The notes beneath the pieces are model-generated. The model ran no database searches, was not told the DNA's origin, and was given only the letters and a program-made list of their open reading frames with translations. A stretch of 64,000 bases of DNA from Ignavibacteria bacterium UBA7675 (GTDB lineage Bacteria; Bacteroidota; Ignavibacteria; Kapaibacteriales; UB7675), in contig DLHF01000087.1 in NCBI GenBank assembly GCA_002483085.1, positions 17,058 to 81,057 on the forward strand, in the 5' to 3' direction. The stretch's first letter is position 1. Every line of letters begins with the position of its first letter. Shown here one piece after another: positions 8,853 through 18,800 of this stretch. Position numbers and translations under genes: made by a program.

Positions 8853-9473
8853 TCAGGTGACAGGTTGGCTTTTCTGGGTACGCTCTTGGTAAAAGACCCT
8901 CATGTGCACGATATCGCGCAAGAAGTCGATACGCCCCACTTCCACGCGGTGAACCTCCAGCCCGGTGCGCTCCCGCAGGTCCTGAAGCAATGCCGAATAA
9001 TTCTCGGGTTTCAGGTTTTCGATTTTCTCGTAGATAACATACTTGGCAATCTCGCTGCGAGCAAACCAGTGGCGTTCGAGCATATAGGTCATGCCTGCAA
9101 TAGCGATATTAATAATTGCAAGCTCGCCATAGCTTGTGGAGCCAATGCTCAGTGAATTAATAATCGCAATACTGATAAAGATAAACAGATAGCTCATCTC
9201 CCGGATGGGCACGGTCGTAGTGCGATAGCGCAGAATCGAAAAAATAGCGAACAGGCCAAAAGAAAATCCCACGCTTAGGTTTACACTGCTCATAAGCCTG
9301 CAAACGAAAAAAATGACCGTGTTCAGCGTAAAAAAAGCAAACAAGTACTCCCGATTTTTTTGCATGGGATAATACACGAGTTTGCTGATGGCAACAACAA
9401 CAAGCAGGTTAAAAGCAAAGCGCAGTAGCATCTCAAGCACTGCCGGACCATTAAAGATACTGATGTCCAACAT
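8853..9473 (-). CDS. DUF4956 membrane protein
   Basis: 206 residues. The first two thirds are hydrophobic, with about four membrane spans (LLRFAFNLLVVVAISKLVYY; VIFFVCRLM; FGLFAIFSILRYRT; IAIINSLSIG). The short FGLFAIFSILRYRTTTVPIREM stretch (given here as SILRYRTTTVPIREM) is the DUF4956 signature. The C-terminal 70 residues are cytosolic, with a small alpha/beta domain (LQDLRERTGLEVHRVEVGRI). DUF4956 genes are commonly found beside VTC-domain polyphosphate polymerase genes, as here. The role is unproven; partnership with the VTC protein in polyphosphate handling at the membrane is inferred from neighbourhood. Confidence 0.85.
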   Translation of the reverse strand: MLDISIFNGPAVLEMLLRFAFNLLVVVAISKLVYYPMQKNREYLFAFFTLNTVIFFVCRLMSSVNLSVGFSFGLFAIFSILRYRTTTVPIREMSYLFIFISIAIINSLSIGSTSYGELAIINIAIAGMTYMLERHWFARSEIAKYVIYEKIENLKPENYSALLQDLRERTGLEVHRVEVGRIDFLRDIVHMRVFYQERTQKSQPVT

Positions 9474-9496
9474 ACATTTCTCCGGACTATGAGTGT

Positions 9497-10252
9497 TTAA
9501 TAGCTGACTCTCTGCAATGTGCGCAGTTTATGTTTGAAGCGATTGTATTTGAGGTCTGTGTAGCTCATTGCCATACCAGCGCAGTATTTGCTGATCGAAA
9601 CAGGGAAAATCCTCCTGCTCTGCATAATCTTCATGAACTCCGACTGCCTCGAAAATCGCGCCTGCTTTACTTCGGCAACAACGACGCCGCCCAGATCGAG
9701 CGAGCCAGCAGGCGAGTTGTAGGAAAGCGACATGTCGATGGTAACGCGCTCCGGGCGCTCTGGATGCACGAGGGTAAAGCGCGTGTATCCTACTCGCAAA
9801 ACAGGATGCAACTGAAGCGGGTCCAGATCGGTTGTTTGCCTCACGAGTTGCGCTTCTTCTTGCTGTATATCGGCCAGTCCGCCGGTAAGAGGAATGCGCT
9901 GCTTTATTGTCCGCTTGCCGTTGATCTTTCGTTTTATTTCAAAAAAACTGCTGCTATTCTCCACATATTGCCGTGTCCGAACCTTTACTCTGTTCAGCTT
10001 CCCATTGTGATGCTGCATGTATAAATGGCGTTCGGCTGTGTCGAAATATACACCATCATAGTGGATAAGACGGTTGCCCGCGATGTCCAGCACAGTGTAC
10101 ACAGAAGAAAGCATGGAGAGAATATCGTCGACCTGCGTTGTGTGCAATACAAACTTCGTATCGCTGCGGTTCATGAGCGAAACCCGTTCTATGGCTTCGA
10201 GAGAGATAGGGGAAAAGGACTTGAGTGCGACTGTTAAAAGGGGTTCTGTCAT
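9497..10252 (-). CDS. VTC-domain protein (polyphosphate polymerase-like)
   Basis: 251 residues from the ATG at 10252; an in-frame ATG at 10282 would add ten residues and cannot be excluded, as neither start has a good ribosome site. It shows the triphosphate-tunnel pattern of VTC domains: NRSDTKFVLH near the N-terminus, HYDGVYFDTAERHLYMQHH, RVKVRTRQYV, FFEIKRKINGKRTIKQRI, and a late acidic strand VVVAEVKQARFSRQS. The basic residues line the tunnel that holds polyphosphate in the yeast Vtc4 family. First gene of a three-gene operon (VTC, DUF4956, DUF2490). Confidence 0.87.
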   Translation of the reverse strand: MTEPLLTVALKSFSPISLEAIERVSLMNRSDTKFVLHTTQVDDILSMLSSVYTVLDIAGNRLIHYDGVYFDTAERHLYMQHHNGKLNRVKVRTRQYVENSSSFFEIKRKINGKRTIKQRIPLTGGLADIQQEEAQLVRQTTDLDPLQLHPVLRVGYTRFTLVHPERPERVTIDMSLSYNSPAGSLDLGGVVVAEVKQARFSRQSEFMKIMQSRRIFPVSISKYCAGMAMSYTDLKYNRFKHKLRTLQRVSY

Positions 10253-10855
10253 TGCGTGAAGGTGTGTATACCGATGGTACATTCAGCGGTACAAAGGCTT
10301 CTGCGACTGCCTGCCGCCAATAGCCTTTGCCGATGGATTGTTATAAAGTAACTCGGTATAATAGAATCATAGGTGCGCCAATATAAGAATACCTGTATTA
10401 ATTTGCTGAAAAAAATTTTGAAAAAAATTTACTCCTCACCAGCCGTAAAGCATTGCAGATGTCTATCAGCAACTCGTATAACAAAAGCGAATACCCTGAA
10501 ATCTCCCGACGCAACATTGATAACGTCGGCAAAGGACGGTGCAGCGTCGTTGCCGACAGCACATTCTACCGTCGACTCCCTCTGCGGCATGCACGGAATT
10601 CATGCCGGCAGTCGTTAGCTTTGTCTGGATCGACACTACTACCTGCTCAGTTGAAGCGTTGATCAATCCCATCGGGAGATTTCAAGATAAACCTTGCTGC
10701 CCGACAATCACCCCGGCTCGCGGCTATTGCACAGGCAGCGTCAGACTATCTATCCCCCGAAGGAGGCGAAAGTTACACTAATCAGTAATTTTCTGATCAG
10801 CGTCTCGAATTTAATACATGCAGATGGTTTCAGAAACACTTTTGTGCTCCTGCTC
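10253..10855. other. Intergenic region upstream of the VTC operon
   Basis: About 600 bases between the divergent-looking 5' end of the VTC gene and the 3' end of the acetyltransferase gene. Short open frames (for example 10453-10662) lack ribosome sites and recognisable sequence. An AT-rich patch at 10400-10435 may contain the VTC operon promoter. I see no gene or RNA. Confidence 0.4.
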
Positions 10856-11356
10856 TTAGCCTTGGGCAGTGCGGTCTTCGCCAATTGCGGCCAGTTTGTG
10901 CAGCGCTTCGCCGGTCAGCCGATAGGTGTACCATTCCTTCATATGGACTGCTCCTATCGACTCGTAAAAGTCGATGGAAGGCGTGTTCCAGTCCAGCACC
11001 TGCCACTGAAATCTCGTGTAGCCTTTTTCGATGGCAATGCGCGCAATGTTCATCATCAGCGCTTTGCCGATTCCGCGCCCCCGGAATTCCGGATGCACAT
11101 ATAAATCTTCGAGATAGATCCCAGGCTTTCCTTCCCATGTGGAAAAGGTGGGAAAATACAGTGCAAACCCCGCTGTTGCTCCATCCCACTCGGCCAGCAG
11201 ACACGAAAATACTTTTGCATCGCCAAAGCCATGCGCCAGCACATCGGCTTCCGTAATTTTTACGGCATCTGGCTCGCGCTCATACTCTGCAAGCGCCTGT
11301 ATCAGGCCAATAACAACGGATGCGTCTTCTGGGCGCGCTTCGCGTATGGTAAGCAT
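10856..11356 (-). CDS. GNAT N-acetyltransferase (diamine/SAT-like)
   Basis: 166 residues. GNAT motif A is clear: LEDLYVHPEFRGRGIGKALM supplies the RGRGIG acetyl-CoA pyrophosphate loop. The preceding GFALYFPTFSTWEGKPGIYL closely follows the diamine (spermidine/spermine, thialysine) N-acetyltransferase subfamily, as does the late WNTPSIDFYESIGA. The start MLTIREARPEDA is the usual one for this fold. The substrate is likely a small amine, but this is inferred from subfamily resemblance only. Confidence 0.87.
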   Translation of the reverse strand: MLTIREARPEDASVVIGLIQALAEYEREPDAVKITEADVLAHGFGDAKVFSCLLAEWDGATAGFALYFPTFSTWEGKPGIYLEDLYVHPEFRGRGIGKALMMNIARIAIEKGYTRFQWQVLDWNTPSIDFYESIGAVHMKEWYTYRLTGEALHKLAAIGEDRTAQG

Positions 11357-11606
11357 ATTGCTTTCCGTAAAGTTGTGAAGTGTGTGGCGCAGGCATTACT
11401 CGTCCTGGCTACGATTGTCGTTTGTGCTTTATCAGCACGATTGCTACCGCAAGAAGCATGTACAGACGAACTCGCGGCAGCACTGCGGCAGGCCTGTGGA
11501 CTCCACGCGGCGGCGATACCACGCGGTACGAGGACGAGCTTACGATATCCGAAACTACCAGCGAAGACCGAAGCGCACTGCATCACAGCTCCTTACGAAC
11601 GCGACA
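11357..11606. repeat. Possible degenerate dispersed-repeat copy (J) in the gap before actF
   Basis: The string CACGCGGCGGCGAT at 11503-11516 followed by a CGCGGTAC block resembles the second core of the dispersed repeat (CACGCGGCGGCGATGCAGCG in the 39.6 kb copy). The first core is absent. No gene is apparent in this interval. Confidence 0.4.
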
Positions 11607-11639
11607 TATAAAAAAAAAGCCCGTATTGCTACGAGCTTT
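11607..11639 (-). terminator. Terminator of the respiratory cluster, after actF
   Basis: On the minus strand AAAGCTCGTA and TACGGGCTTT pair over ten positions (one G-U) around a GCAA tetraloop (11616-11639), followed by a run of eight or more T. It lies about 20 bases past the actF stop at 11660. Confidence 0.92.
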
Positions 11640-11659
11640 TACAAATATAATTTGGGCTT

Positions 11660-12859
11660 TTACGATACGAGTTCGACCGACTCTTCGATATAGGGATCGT
11701 TGTAGGCGATCATCGACTTTTTCGCAAACTGCTGTGCTGTTGCAAACAGGAATGCACCGAGGAACAGCAAGAACAGCGGGATCACCTGCCAAGCAAAGAA
11801 TATATGCTCGCTGAACACTGGCAGCACGACCCACGAAAGGTCGATAAGGTGCATAACAAGGATAATCACCGAAGTAGCGATCAGCACGGAGAGATTGCGC
11901 TTTACTTTTTGCTGGAGCAGAATAGCGAAGGGCAGAATAAAGTGGATAAAGAGCAATGCCCAACCGATCCACTGCCAGCTTGTATGAGTACGCCCGATAA
12001 AGTATTCGGTCTCTTCCGGCATATTAGCGTACCAAATCAGGAAGTATTGCGAGAAGCTGATGTACATCCAGAACACAGTAAACGCAAACAGCAGCTTACC
12101 GAGATCGTGGAAATGCTCGGGCGTTACAAATCCCTTCAGATGGCCAGCGCGATAAAGAATAGCTGTAAAGATCGTAAGCATGGCAATCGTGGACACGAAA
12201 TTGCCTGCAAAGAAATACACACCGAACATCGTGCTAAACCAGTGCGGCTCTACCGACATCATCAGGTCGAAACCAGCAAAGGTAATTGTAAGCGCGTACA
12301 TGATAATAAAGGGAGCCGAGCGCTTCATGTTTTTCTTTGTGGGCGTGTAGTCGTGCCCCATCTCGTCCTGTTTATAGGAATTACCGACGATAAAGCTGCG
12401 CATCCACATCCACACAAGGTAATACAGCGCCAAGCGGATAAAGAAGAATGTCTGATTCAGATAAGCAGATTTGGCTTTCAACACGGGGTCGTTGATAACA
12501 TCATCTGTATGATGTGCCCAGTGGTACAGAGTACTATGGCCTGTAAGGATATCGATAACAATGGGAATAAATCCTATAGCGAGATACGGCACAAAACCGG
12601 TAAAGAATTCAGCGATACGCCGGACGGAAGCGCTCCAGCCTGCGCGCACAAGAAATTGCAGAGCCGAGAAAAAGATAGCCGTAACACTGATACCGAGGAA
12701 GTACACAAACGCCAGCAGATAGCTCGCCATAAAATGGTGTATATCGGAGGCAACATAGGCAAGAGCCGTACCGACCGCACCAATACCTGCGAGAATAATC
12801 GCCTTCGACTTCAACCCTTTGACAAAATCCGAATCACCGATCATATAGTTGTTTGTCAT
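11660..12859 (-). CDS. actF: Alternative complex III subunit ActF (NrfD-like quinol-interacting membrane protein)
   Basis: 399 residues with about ten membrane spans, NrfD/PsrC-like. It resembles ActC in fold and, in known complexes, is the second large integral membrane subunit beside ActC, contributing to the transmembrane part where menaquinol is handled. It ends the act operon: actE lies 11 bases upstream and a terminator follows. The C-terminal tail (YNDPYIEESVELVS) is typical of Bacteroidota/Chlorobi ActF. Identification rests on operon position as much as on sequence. Confidence 0.9.
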   Translation of the reverse strand: MTNNYMIGDSDFVKGLKSKAIILAGIGAVGTALAYVASDIHHFMASYLLAFVYFLGISVTAIFFSALQFLVRAGWSASVRRIAEFFTGFVPYLAIGFIPIVIDILTGHSTLYHWAHHTDDVINDPVLKAKSAYLNQTFFFIRLALYYLVWMWMRSFIVGNSYKQDEMGHDYTPTKKNMKRSAPFIIMYALTITFAGFDLMMSVEPHWFSTMFGVYFFAGNFVSTIAMLTIFTAILYRAGHLKGFVTPEHFHDLGKLLFAFTVFWMYISFSQYFLIWYANMPEETEYFIGRTHTSWQWIGWALLFIHFILPFAILLQQKVKRNLSVLIATSVIILVMHLIDLSWVVLPVFSEHIFFAWQVIPLFLLFLGAFLFATAQQFAKKSMIAYNDPYIEESVELVS

Positions 12860-12870
12860 TACATTCTTCC

Positions 12871-13530
12871 TTATCGGTTTTCTGTTGTTGCTGTATTATC
12901 GGTTGATTGAGCCTGATCAACCGGAGCAGCGGCAACGGTTGTACGGGTTGCAGCGCTACCGGGCTCGATACCCTGAAGCGTGCGGAGATAATGCACGACT
13001 GCCCATCTATCTACGGGCGTGAGTTTGTCGGCATAAGAAGGCATAATATTTTGCCCGTGGCTGATGACATGGTAAAGCCGTCCATCGCTCATAGCTTTTG
13101 TTTCGGGGCGCAGCAGGCTCGGCGGCGGCGTAAATCCACGCGCAACGACGAGACCATTACCCTCTGCATTTTTGGCATGGCAGGGACTACAAAACGTATT
13201 AAACCGGTTTTTACCGCGAGCCAGCACAAACTCTGTGACAGGCACATTGTTCACATTTGCAGTTTCCGCTTCTTCCGGCGATTCAACAGTGTACAGAGCA
13301 CCATCGCGGGGCACGGTACCCTCTACGGGCGGGCGCACCGTTCCACCATCGGGAAAGAAATTGGATTGCTCCTGCGGTGTCGCCTTGCTCTGAGTATCCA
13401 TATCGTCGATAATCATCAGCGGAGGCTGATTCGACGTCCAGAGGATATTTCCCGACAGCAGCAGCACCCAGAAAATGAGGAACAGGCCTACCAGCAGTGC
13501 CGGAAAAAACTTAATTTTAGGTTTTACCAT
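12871..13530 (-). CDS. actE: Alternative complex III subunit ActE (monohaem cytochrome c)
   Basis: 219 residues. An N-terminal anchor (about 8-27) is followed by a periplasmic domain with one haem c site CSPCH (Cys114, Cys117, His118) and a downstream Met-containing loop HGQNIMPSYADKL that likely gives the sixth ligand. The tail after about 185 is Ala/Thr/Gln-rich and low in complexity. In ACIII this subunit passes electrons from ActA toward soluble or oxidase-bound cytochrome c. It sits between actD and actF. Confidence 0.92.
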   Translation of the reverse strand: MVKPKIKFFPALLVGLFLIFWVLLLSGNILWTSNQPPLMIIDDMDTQSKATPQEQSNFFPDGGTVRPPVEGTVPRDGALYTVESPEEAETANVNNVPVTEFVLARGKNRFNTFCSPCHAKNAEGNGLVVARGFTPPPSLLRPETKAMSDGRLYHVISHGQNIMPSYADKLTPVDRWAVVHYLRTLQGIEPGSAATRTTVAAAPVDQAQSTDNTATTENR

Positions 13531-13567
13531 AATGCGTCACGAAGTAGAGTGAGATGTTGTTCCGTTG

Positions 13568-14134
13568 TTAGACGTGTGAGTACTCGGTATTAGCCGCCAC
13601 TGTGCGAACGTTTTCCGCACCGAGTTTCTCTAACAAGCCTTTAGCACCGGTTTCTGTAAACCGGCTATCGTCCGACTGGATCACGACGACAAATGTATCG
13701 TCGACCGCTGCGCGGAAGCCCTCATCGTGCTGGTACTCGTGGAACCACTTCGGCAGGCGGCAAAGATAGCCAAACATGACGAAGACGGTTGTAAGAGCAC
13801 ACAAAAGCACGGTGAGTTCGAACATAACAGGAATTGAGAACTGGAATGCGAACAGCGGCTTGCCACCGATATTCAGCGGGTAATGCACTGAACCTGTCCA
13901 CCAGATCAGGCCAATAGAGTTGGCCAGACCGAACAAGGCACCGCCAAGCGAAAATTTCGGCAGCGATGTGCGCTTTATACCCATAGCCTGATCAATCCCG
14001 TGGACTGGATAAGGCGTGTGAATATCGAACTTCTCATACCCTGCATCGCGGATATGCTCCGCCGCATGGATCAGTTTGTTGGGGTCGTAGAAGTTCCCCA
14101 TAACAGCATACGGCATTGTCGATGTTGTTTCCAT
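13568..14134 (-). CDS. actD: Alternative complex III subunit ActD (DUF3341)
   Basis: 188 residues. The soluble N-terminal part (AVMGNFYDPNKLIHAAEHIRDAGYEKFD, here abbreviated GNFYDPNKLIHAAEHIRDAG) is the DUF3341 signature. Two membrane spans follow (about 60-80 and 95-118) and then a soluble C-terminal ferredoxin-like half. ActD is a structural membrane subunit of ACIII with no cofactor. The gap to actC is 48 bases. Confidence 0.92.
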   Translation of the reverse strand: METTSTMPYAVMGNFYDPNKLIHAAEHIRDAGYEKFDIHTPYPVHGIDQAMGIKRTSLPKFSLGGALFGLANSIGLIWWTGSVHYPLNIGGKPLFAFQFSIPVMFELTVLLCALTTVFVMFGYLCRLPKWFHEYQHDEGFRAAVDDTFVVVIQSDDSRFTETGAKGLLEKLGAENVRTVAANTEYSHV

Positions 14135-14182
14135 AGGTCGTAAGTTTCAGATACGTGTCTACTTTTGCAAATTCAGCGCTTC

Positions 14183-15661
14183 TTAGTGAGCTTCTCCCGG
14201 ATTCAGCGTCGACGACCCACCGTGGTGACCATGCTTCGGCTGCGCGTTTGGCAGGATAGCTTTCACCTCGGCTGTGGCAATCACAGGCAGAAACTTCGTG
14301 AACAACAGGAACAGCGACAGGAAGATACCGAACGTACCAATAAAGATGGAAATTTCCACCCATGTAGGCGAATAGTAGCCCCAGCTCGCAGGCAGGTAAT
14401 CGTGGTGCAGCGACGTAGAGATAATTGTAAAGCGCTCGAACCACATACCAATGTTGACAAATATCGAGACAATGAACATGACAGGAATCGAGCGGCGCAT
14501 CTTCGCCGACCAGAATATCTGCGGAGAAATAACGTTGCAGAGAATCATGATCCAGTACGACCAAGCGTAGTCGCCCGTTGCGCGATTCTTAAATACAAAC
14601 AATTCGTAACTGCTACCGCTGTACCAAGCTATAAAGAACTCCATTGCATAGGCATAGCCTACCATCATCCCTGTTGCGAGGATGATCTTGTTCATGTTGT
14701 CGAAGTGTTTCAGCGTAATAAATTGATGCAGATCCAAAACTTCGCGGGCAACCACCATGAGCGTAATTACCATGGCAAATCCCGAGAAAATAGCGCCTGC
14801 AACAAAGTAAGGCGGGAAAATTGTCGTATGCCAGCCCGGAAGGACGGAGACCGCAAAGTCGAACGAGACGATGGAGTGTACCGAAAGCACCAGAGGCGTC
14901 GAGAGACCTGCAAGAATCATATACGCCATTTCATAGTGATGCCAGTGGCGCGAAGAGCCCACCCATCCTAAGCTGAAGAAGCCGTACAGAGTTCGTCCGA
15001 GTTTATTCTTAGCATAATTGCGCAGCATGGCAAGGTCGGGCACCAGACCAGTAAACCAGAACAAAAGCGATACTGTAAAGTATGTACCAACCGCAAATAC
15101 GTCCCATTCCAGAGGAGATCGAAAGTTCGTCCACATCTGCATCTGGTTGGGATATGGCAGAAGCCAATACACCGCAAGCCAAGGTCGCCCCGTATGCAAG
15201 AGCGGAAATAAAAGCGCACAAATGACGGCAAAGATTGTCATTGCCTCCGCAGCGCGGTTAATAGCTGTACGCCACTTCTGGCGAAACAGAAACAGAATGG
15301 CAGAAATCAGCGTACCAGCGTGGCCAATACCGACCCAAAAGACGAAGTTGGTAATGTCCCAGCCCCAGCCCATCGGGTTGTTCAGCCCCCAGACACCGAT
15401 GCCAGTTATGATTGTGTACACAATCGCAACGACACCCCAAGCGGCCATAAGACCGGTAATGGTAAGTGCCAGCATGAACTTTTTGTTCGGGGCACCTACT
15501 GCAATACTGGAAATCTTTTCCGTAATATCATGCAGCGTCGGATTGCCCAGAACAAGCGGCTCACGCAGCGAGTCTTTCCGCAGTCCGTGCTCGGCCATAT
15601 CATTCCGTCTCACCGCGTTTTTCGCCGCAGCAGTTTGTTCTTCCTTCATACTCGACATCAA
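14183..15661 (-). CDS. actC: Alternative complex III subunit ActC (NrfD/PsrC family)
   Basis: 492 residues with about ten membrane spans, including IGHAGTLISAILFLFRQKWR and GYAYAMEFFIAWYSG. These are the quinol-site regions of the NrfD/PsrC family, with the conserved His in GIGHAGT. ActC works beside the iron-sulphur protein ActB and is thought to oxidise menaquinol. Alternative in-frame ATGs at the very N-terminus (MMSSMKEEQ) make the exact start uncertain by a few residues. It lies 149 bases downstream of actB, the widest gap inside the act genes. Confidence 0.93.
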   Translation of the reverse strand: MMSSMKEEQTAAAKNAVRRNDMAEHGLRKDSLREPLVLGNPTLHDITEKISSIAVGAPNKKFMLALTITGLMAAWGVVAIVYTIITGIGVWGLNNPMGWGWDITNFVFWVGIGHAGTLISAILFLFRQKWRTAINRAAEAMTIFAVICALLFPLLHTGRPWLAVYWLLPYPNQMQMWTNFRSPLEWDVFAVGTYFTVSLLFWFTGLVPDLAMLRNYAKNKLGRTLYGFFSLGWVGSSRHWHHYEMAYMILAGLSTPLVLSVHSIVSFDFAVSVLPGWHTTIFPPYFVAGAIFSGFAMVITLMVVAREVLDLHQFITLKHFDNMNKIILATGMMVGYAYAMEFFIAWYSGSSYELFVFKNRATGDYAWSYWIMILCNVISPQIFWSAKMRRSIPVMFIVSIFVNIGMWFERFTIISTSLHHDYLPASWGYYSPTWVEISIFIGTFGIFLSLFLLFTKFLPVIATAEVKAILPNAQPKHGHHGGSSTLNPGEAH

Positions 15662-15810
15662 GGTGAATGTGTTGTATAATGTTTGTCAATTACCCGACAG
15701 CCCAACGGAACTGCCGTTCGGCAATCTGACTGTGCAGTGCTCTACCAATTTGGTAGGCTCCTGCTGTTCGGGCGGCTACAGCTTCTATACGAAGCTGTCA
15801 CCACCGTTTT

Positions 15811-18800
15811 TTAAGCGTTCGTAGATTTGTCGTTCCGGACTTTTGCCTGGTACGTAATCTGCGGACGTGTGTTGATCTCTTCGAGCACGAGAAACCCGCG
15901 CTCGTTTTTACTTGCACTGTGAATTCTGCTTTTCTCGTCGTTCACATCACCGAAGACAATAGCATCAGCCGGGCATGCCTGCTGGCATGCAGTTACTACT
16001 TCGCCGTCGCGAACACGCGAGCGACCTGCGTCTTTGGCTTTGTACTTGGCTTCGTTGATACGCTGCACACAGAATGTACATTTTTCGATTACCCCGCGCA
16101 TACGCACTGTCACGTCGGGATTGAAAGCAAATTCGATAGGCGTCCGGTCTTTTTTGTGCCAGTTCAGATAGTTGAAGCGGCGCACTTTGTACGGACAGTT
16201 GTTCAAGCAGTAGCGCGTACCCACACAGCGGTTGTAGGTCATTTCGTTCAGACCTTCGGGGCTGTGGGTTGTCGCTGCAACAGGGCACACATTTTCGCAC
16301 GGCGCATTTTCGCAGTGCTGGCACAGCATAGGCTGGAACACGACCTGCACATTGTCGTCGAGTGTCTCCAAATCGCCTTCGCCCACAAAATAGCGGTCGA
16401 TGCGCAGCCACTGCATTTCGCGTCCATTCACCACCTGCTGCTTGCCAACAACCGGAATATTGTTTTCTGACTGGCAGGCAATCACACAAGCATTACAGCC
16501 CGTACACGAAGAGAGATCAATAGACATAGACCAGCGATGGCCTTTGTACACGTACTCGTCCATGATATTTTCAGGCGGACTGAACCTATTACCGGTTTCG
16601 CCTTCTTTTTTGCCGGGTACATTCACACGCGCAAAGAGTTCTTTAGAGCCACCTTTCAGGCGCGCCAGGGTTGTTTCCTGCACAATATTGCGTCCCATCA
16701 GCGTGTGATGGTTCTGCGTCGTAGCCAAGGTCTCGTGTTCACCGGTTTTTTCGATGTTTGCCACTACATAGCCGAGCGACTCGCCCGGGCCGAGCAGAGC
16801 AAAGGCATTAGAGCCCACGCCTTCGAGCACAACACCGCCCTTTTGGCGACCATAGCCCGCTGTCGTTGCAACAACGCCATTGGCCATACCGGGCTGAATC
16901 CACGTAGGCACGATAATAGAACCGTGGCTCGTGGAAATTTTCACCATATCTCCGTATTCAACATCAAGCTGCTTGGCTGTTGCAGCGTTCATCATCGCCA
17001 CATTGCCCCATGTCACTTTAGTCACCGGATCGGCGAGCTCTTGCAGCCAGCCATTATTACCTAATCGGCCATCGTACACTGCATACGACGGTGTAATAAG
17101 GCAATACACCTGATTGCCGCCCGGAGCAGCTATTTTCGGCGATTCGCCTACAATGCGGCCAGCTCCAGCAGAGTCGAAAGAAGCGACAGGTACAGCTCTG
17201 TCTTTGCGGAGGACACCATCGCGAAGCACTTGCTCCCATGTTGTCGAGCCAGAGGATGCCATCATAGCAGCATCGCCATCGCTCGGAGCAGCAACAGAAC
17301 TTACAACAGCTTTATATCCTTCGCCGGTAAATCCCCATTGCTGTTGCACATAGCCGAGGTACGATTCGGTATTGGCAAACATCGTGCTGTTCGCAGCTTT
17401 TGCAATGCGCATGAAGCCTTCGCCAAGCGAAACACTCGACTCGTTCAGCGGAGCAACAAGCGGCTGTTGGATTGCCAGCGTTCCATCGAAGCTGATAGCA
17501 TCACCCCATGTCTCCAGGTAGTGCGCCATCGGAATATAGATCGAGCAAATCGACGCCGACTCGTCCTCGTACATCGATATAGCAAAACGCCGCGACACTC
17601 TCTGCAACAGGCTTTTCAGTTCATTATCGCCCCAATACATCGGGTTTGTATCGGCAAAGATCACCGCGCCCACAGCACCACTTTTCAGGTCGTTGCGCAG
17701 CGCCTGCACAGCAGCTCTGTTATCGCCGCTAAACGGCAACTGATGGCCGGGATCCAGTGGCTTATCTGCACCGATAGCGCCAATAGCTTGGTTAATAGCA
17801 ACAGCCAGCGCATGTACTGCCATCGGCAAGTGAGCGCCAACGACAACTACAGCCTGCTTACCGCTCTTAATATCAGCGGCTACGCGCTTAGCTTGAGCGG
17901 CAGCTTCGCCAGACACAGCCGAGCGAGCGGAGACACCAGCGCCAACTTCCTGCGCCAGAGCACCGAGAAATCCTTCGTACTGATCGGGCGTAAGGCGCAC
18001 TCGCAAATCTGCGTTGCTACCTGTAAGCGAAAGCGTCGATTCAGCAACAATGAGTTTGTTCATCTCCGGATTGGCAAGAGATGGACGACGATGCTGTGTA
18101 AACCGACCAATATTGTATTCTGCATGCTTTGCTACCGGGCTGAGAAAATCGCAGTCGATAGACACGATCACATCTGCCTTCGAGTAGTCGGGCACAAATT
18201 CGCCATTCATGCCAAGTGTCGCGTTGTTGGCAGCAGCGGCATTGCTCGCAGCAATAGCGGGCAGCACGACAAACTGCACAGAGGGAAGTCCAGCCTCAAT
18301 TTCCTGCATCAGCGCTGCCAGCGAAGGCGAAGCATGTTCATCTAACAAGATTCGCGTGCTTTTGCCTTCGGCCTGAGCTTCGTTTAGAGCTTGGGCGATA
18401 AACGAGACCGCATTATCAATAGAGGAATAGCCCTGGCTTACACGAGCGCCCTTCATTCTGTCGGGATCGTACAGGGAAAGCAAAGTAGCTTGCTGGAACG
18501 CAGACGACGACCCCATCGACGCGGGATGCAGATCGTTGCCCTCAATTTTTACAGGGCGGCCTTCGCGTGCTTTCACAAGCAGGCCTGTGGCAGCGTTACC
18601 ATGCGTGAACACAGTTGTATAGAAGCTCGGCAGGCCGGGTATTTGGTATTCCACACCTCGTACTGCTGGCACAAACTTGTGATCTGGACGGCGACAGCTC
18701 GTAGCGGCAACCGCCATCGATGCCGAGAGAAGCCCCATAAAAGTACGGCGGCTTACACCTGAATTTTCCACAGGAGGGAGATCGTAACCCTCGGGAAATT

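Noticed and set aside
10453..10662. Small open frame in the gap upstream of the VTC operon
   Set aside because: No ribosome site, no recognisable sequence, and overlapping frames of similar quality on both strands.
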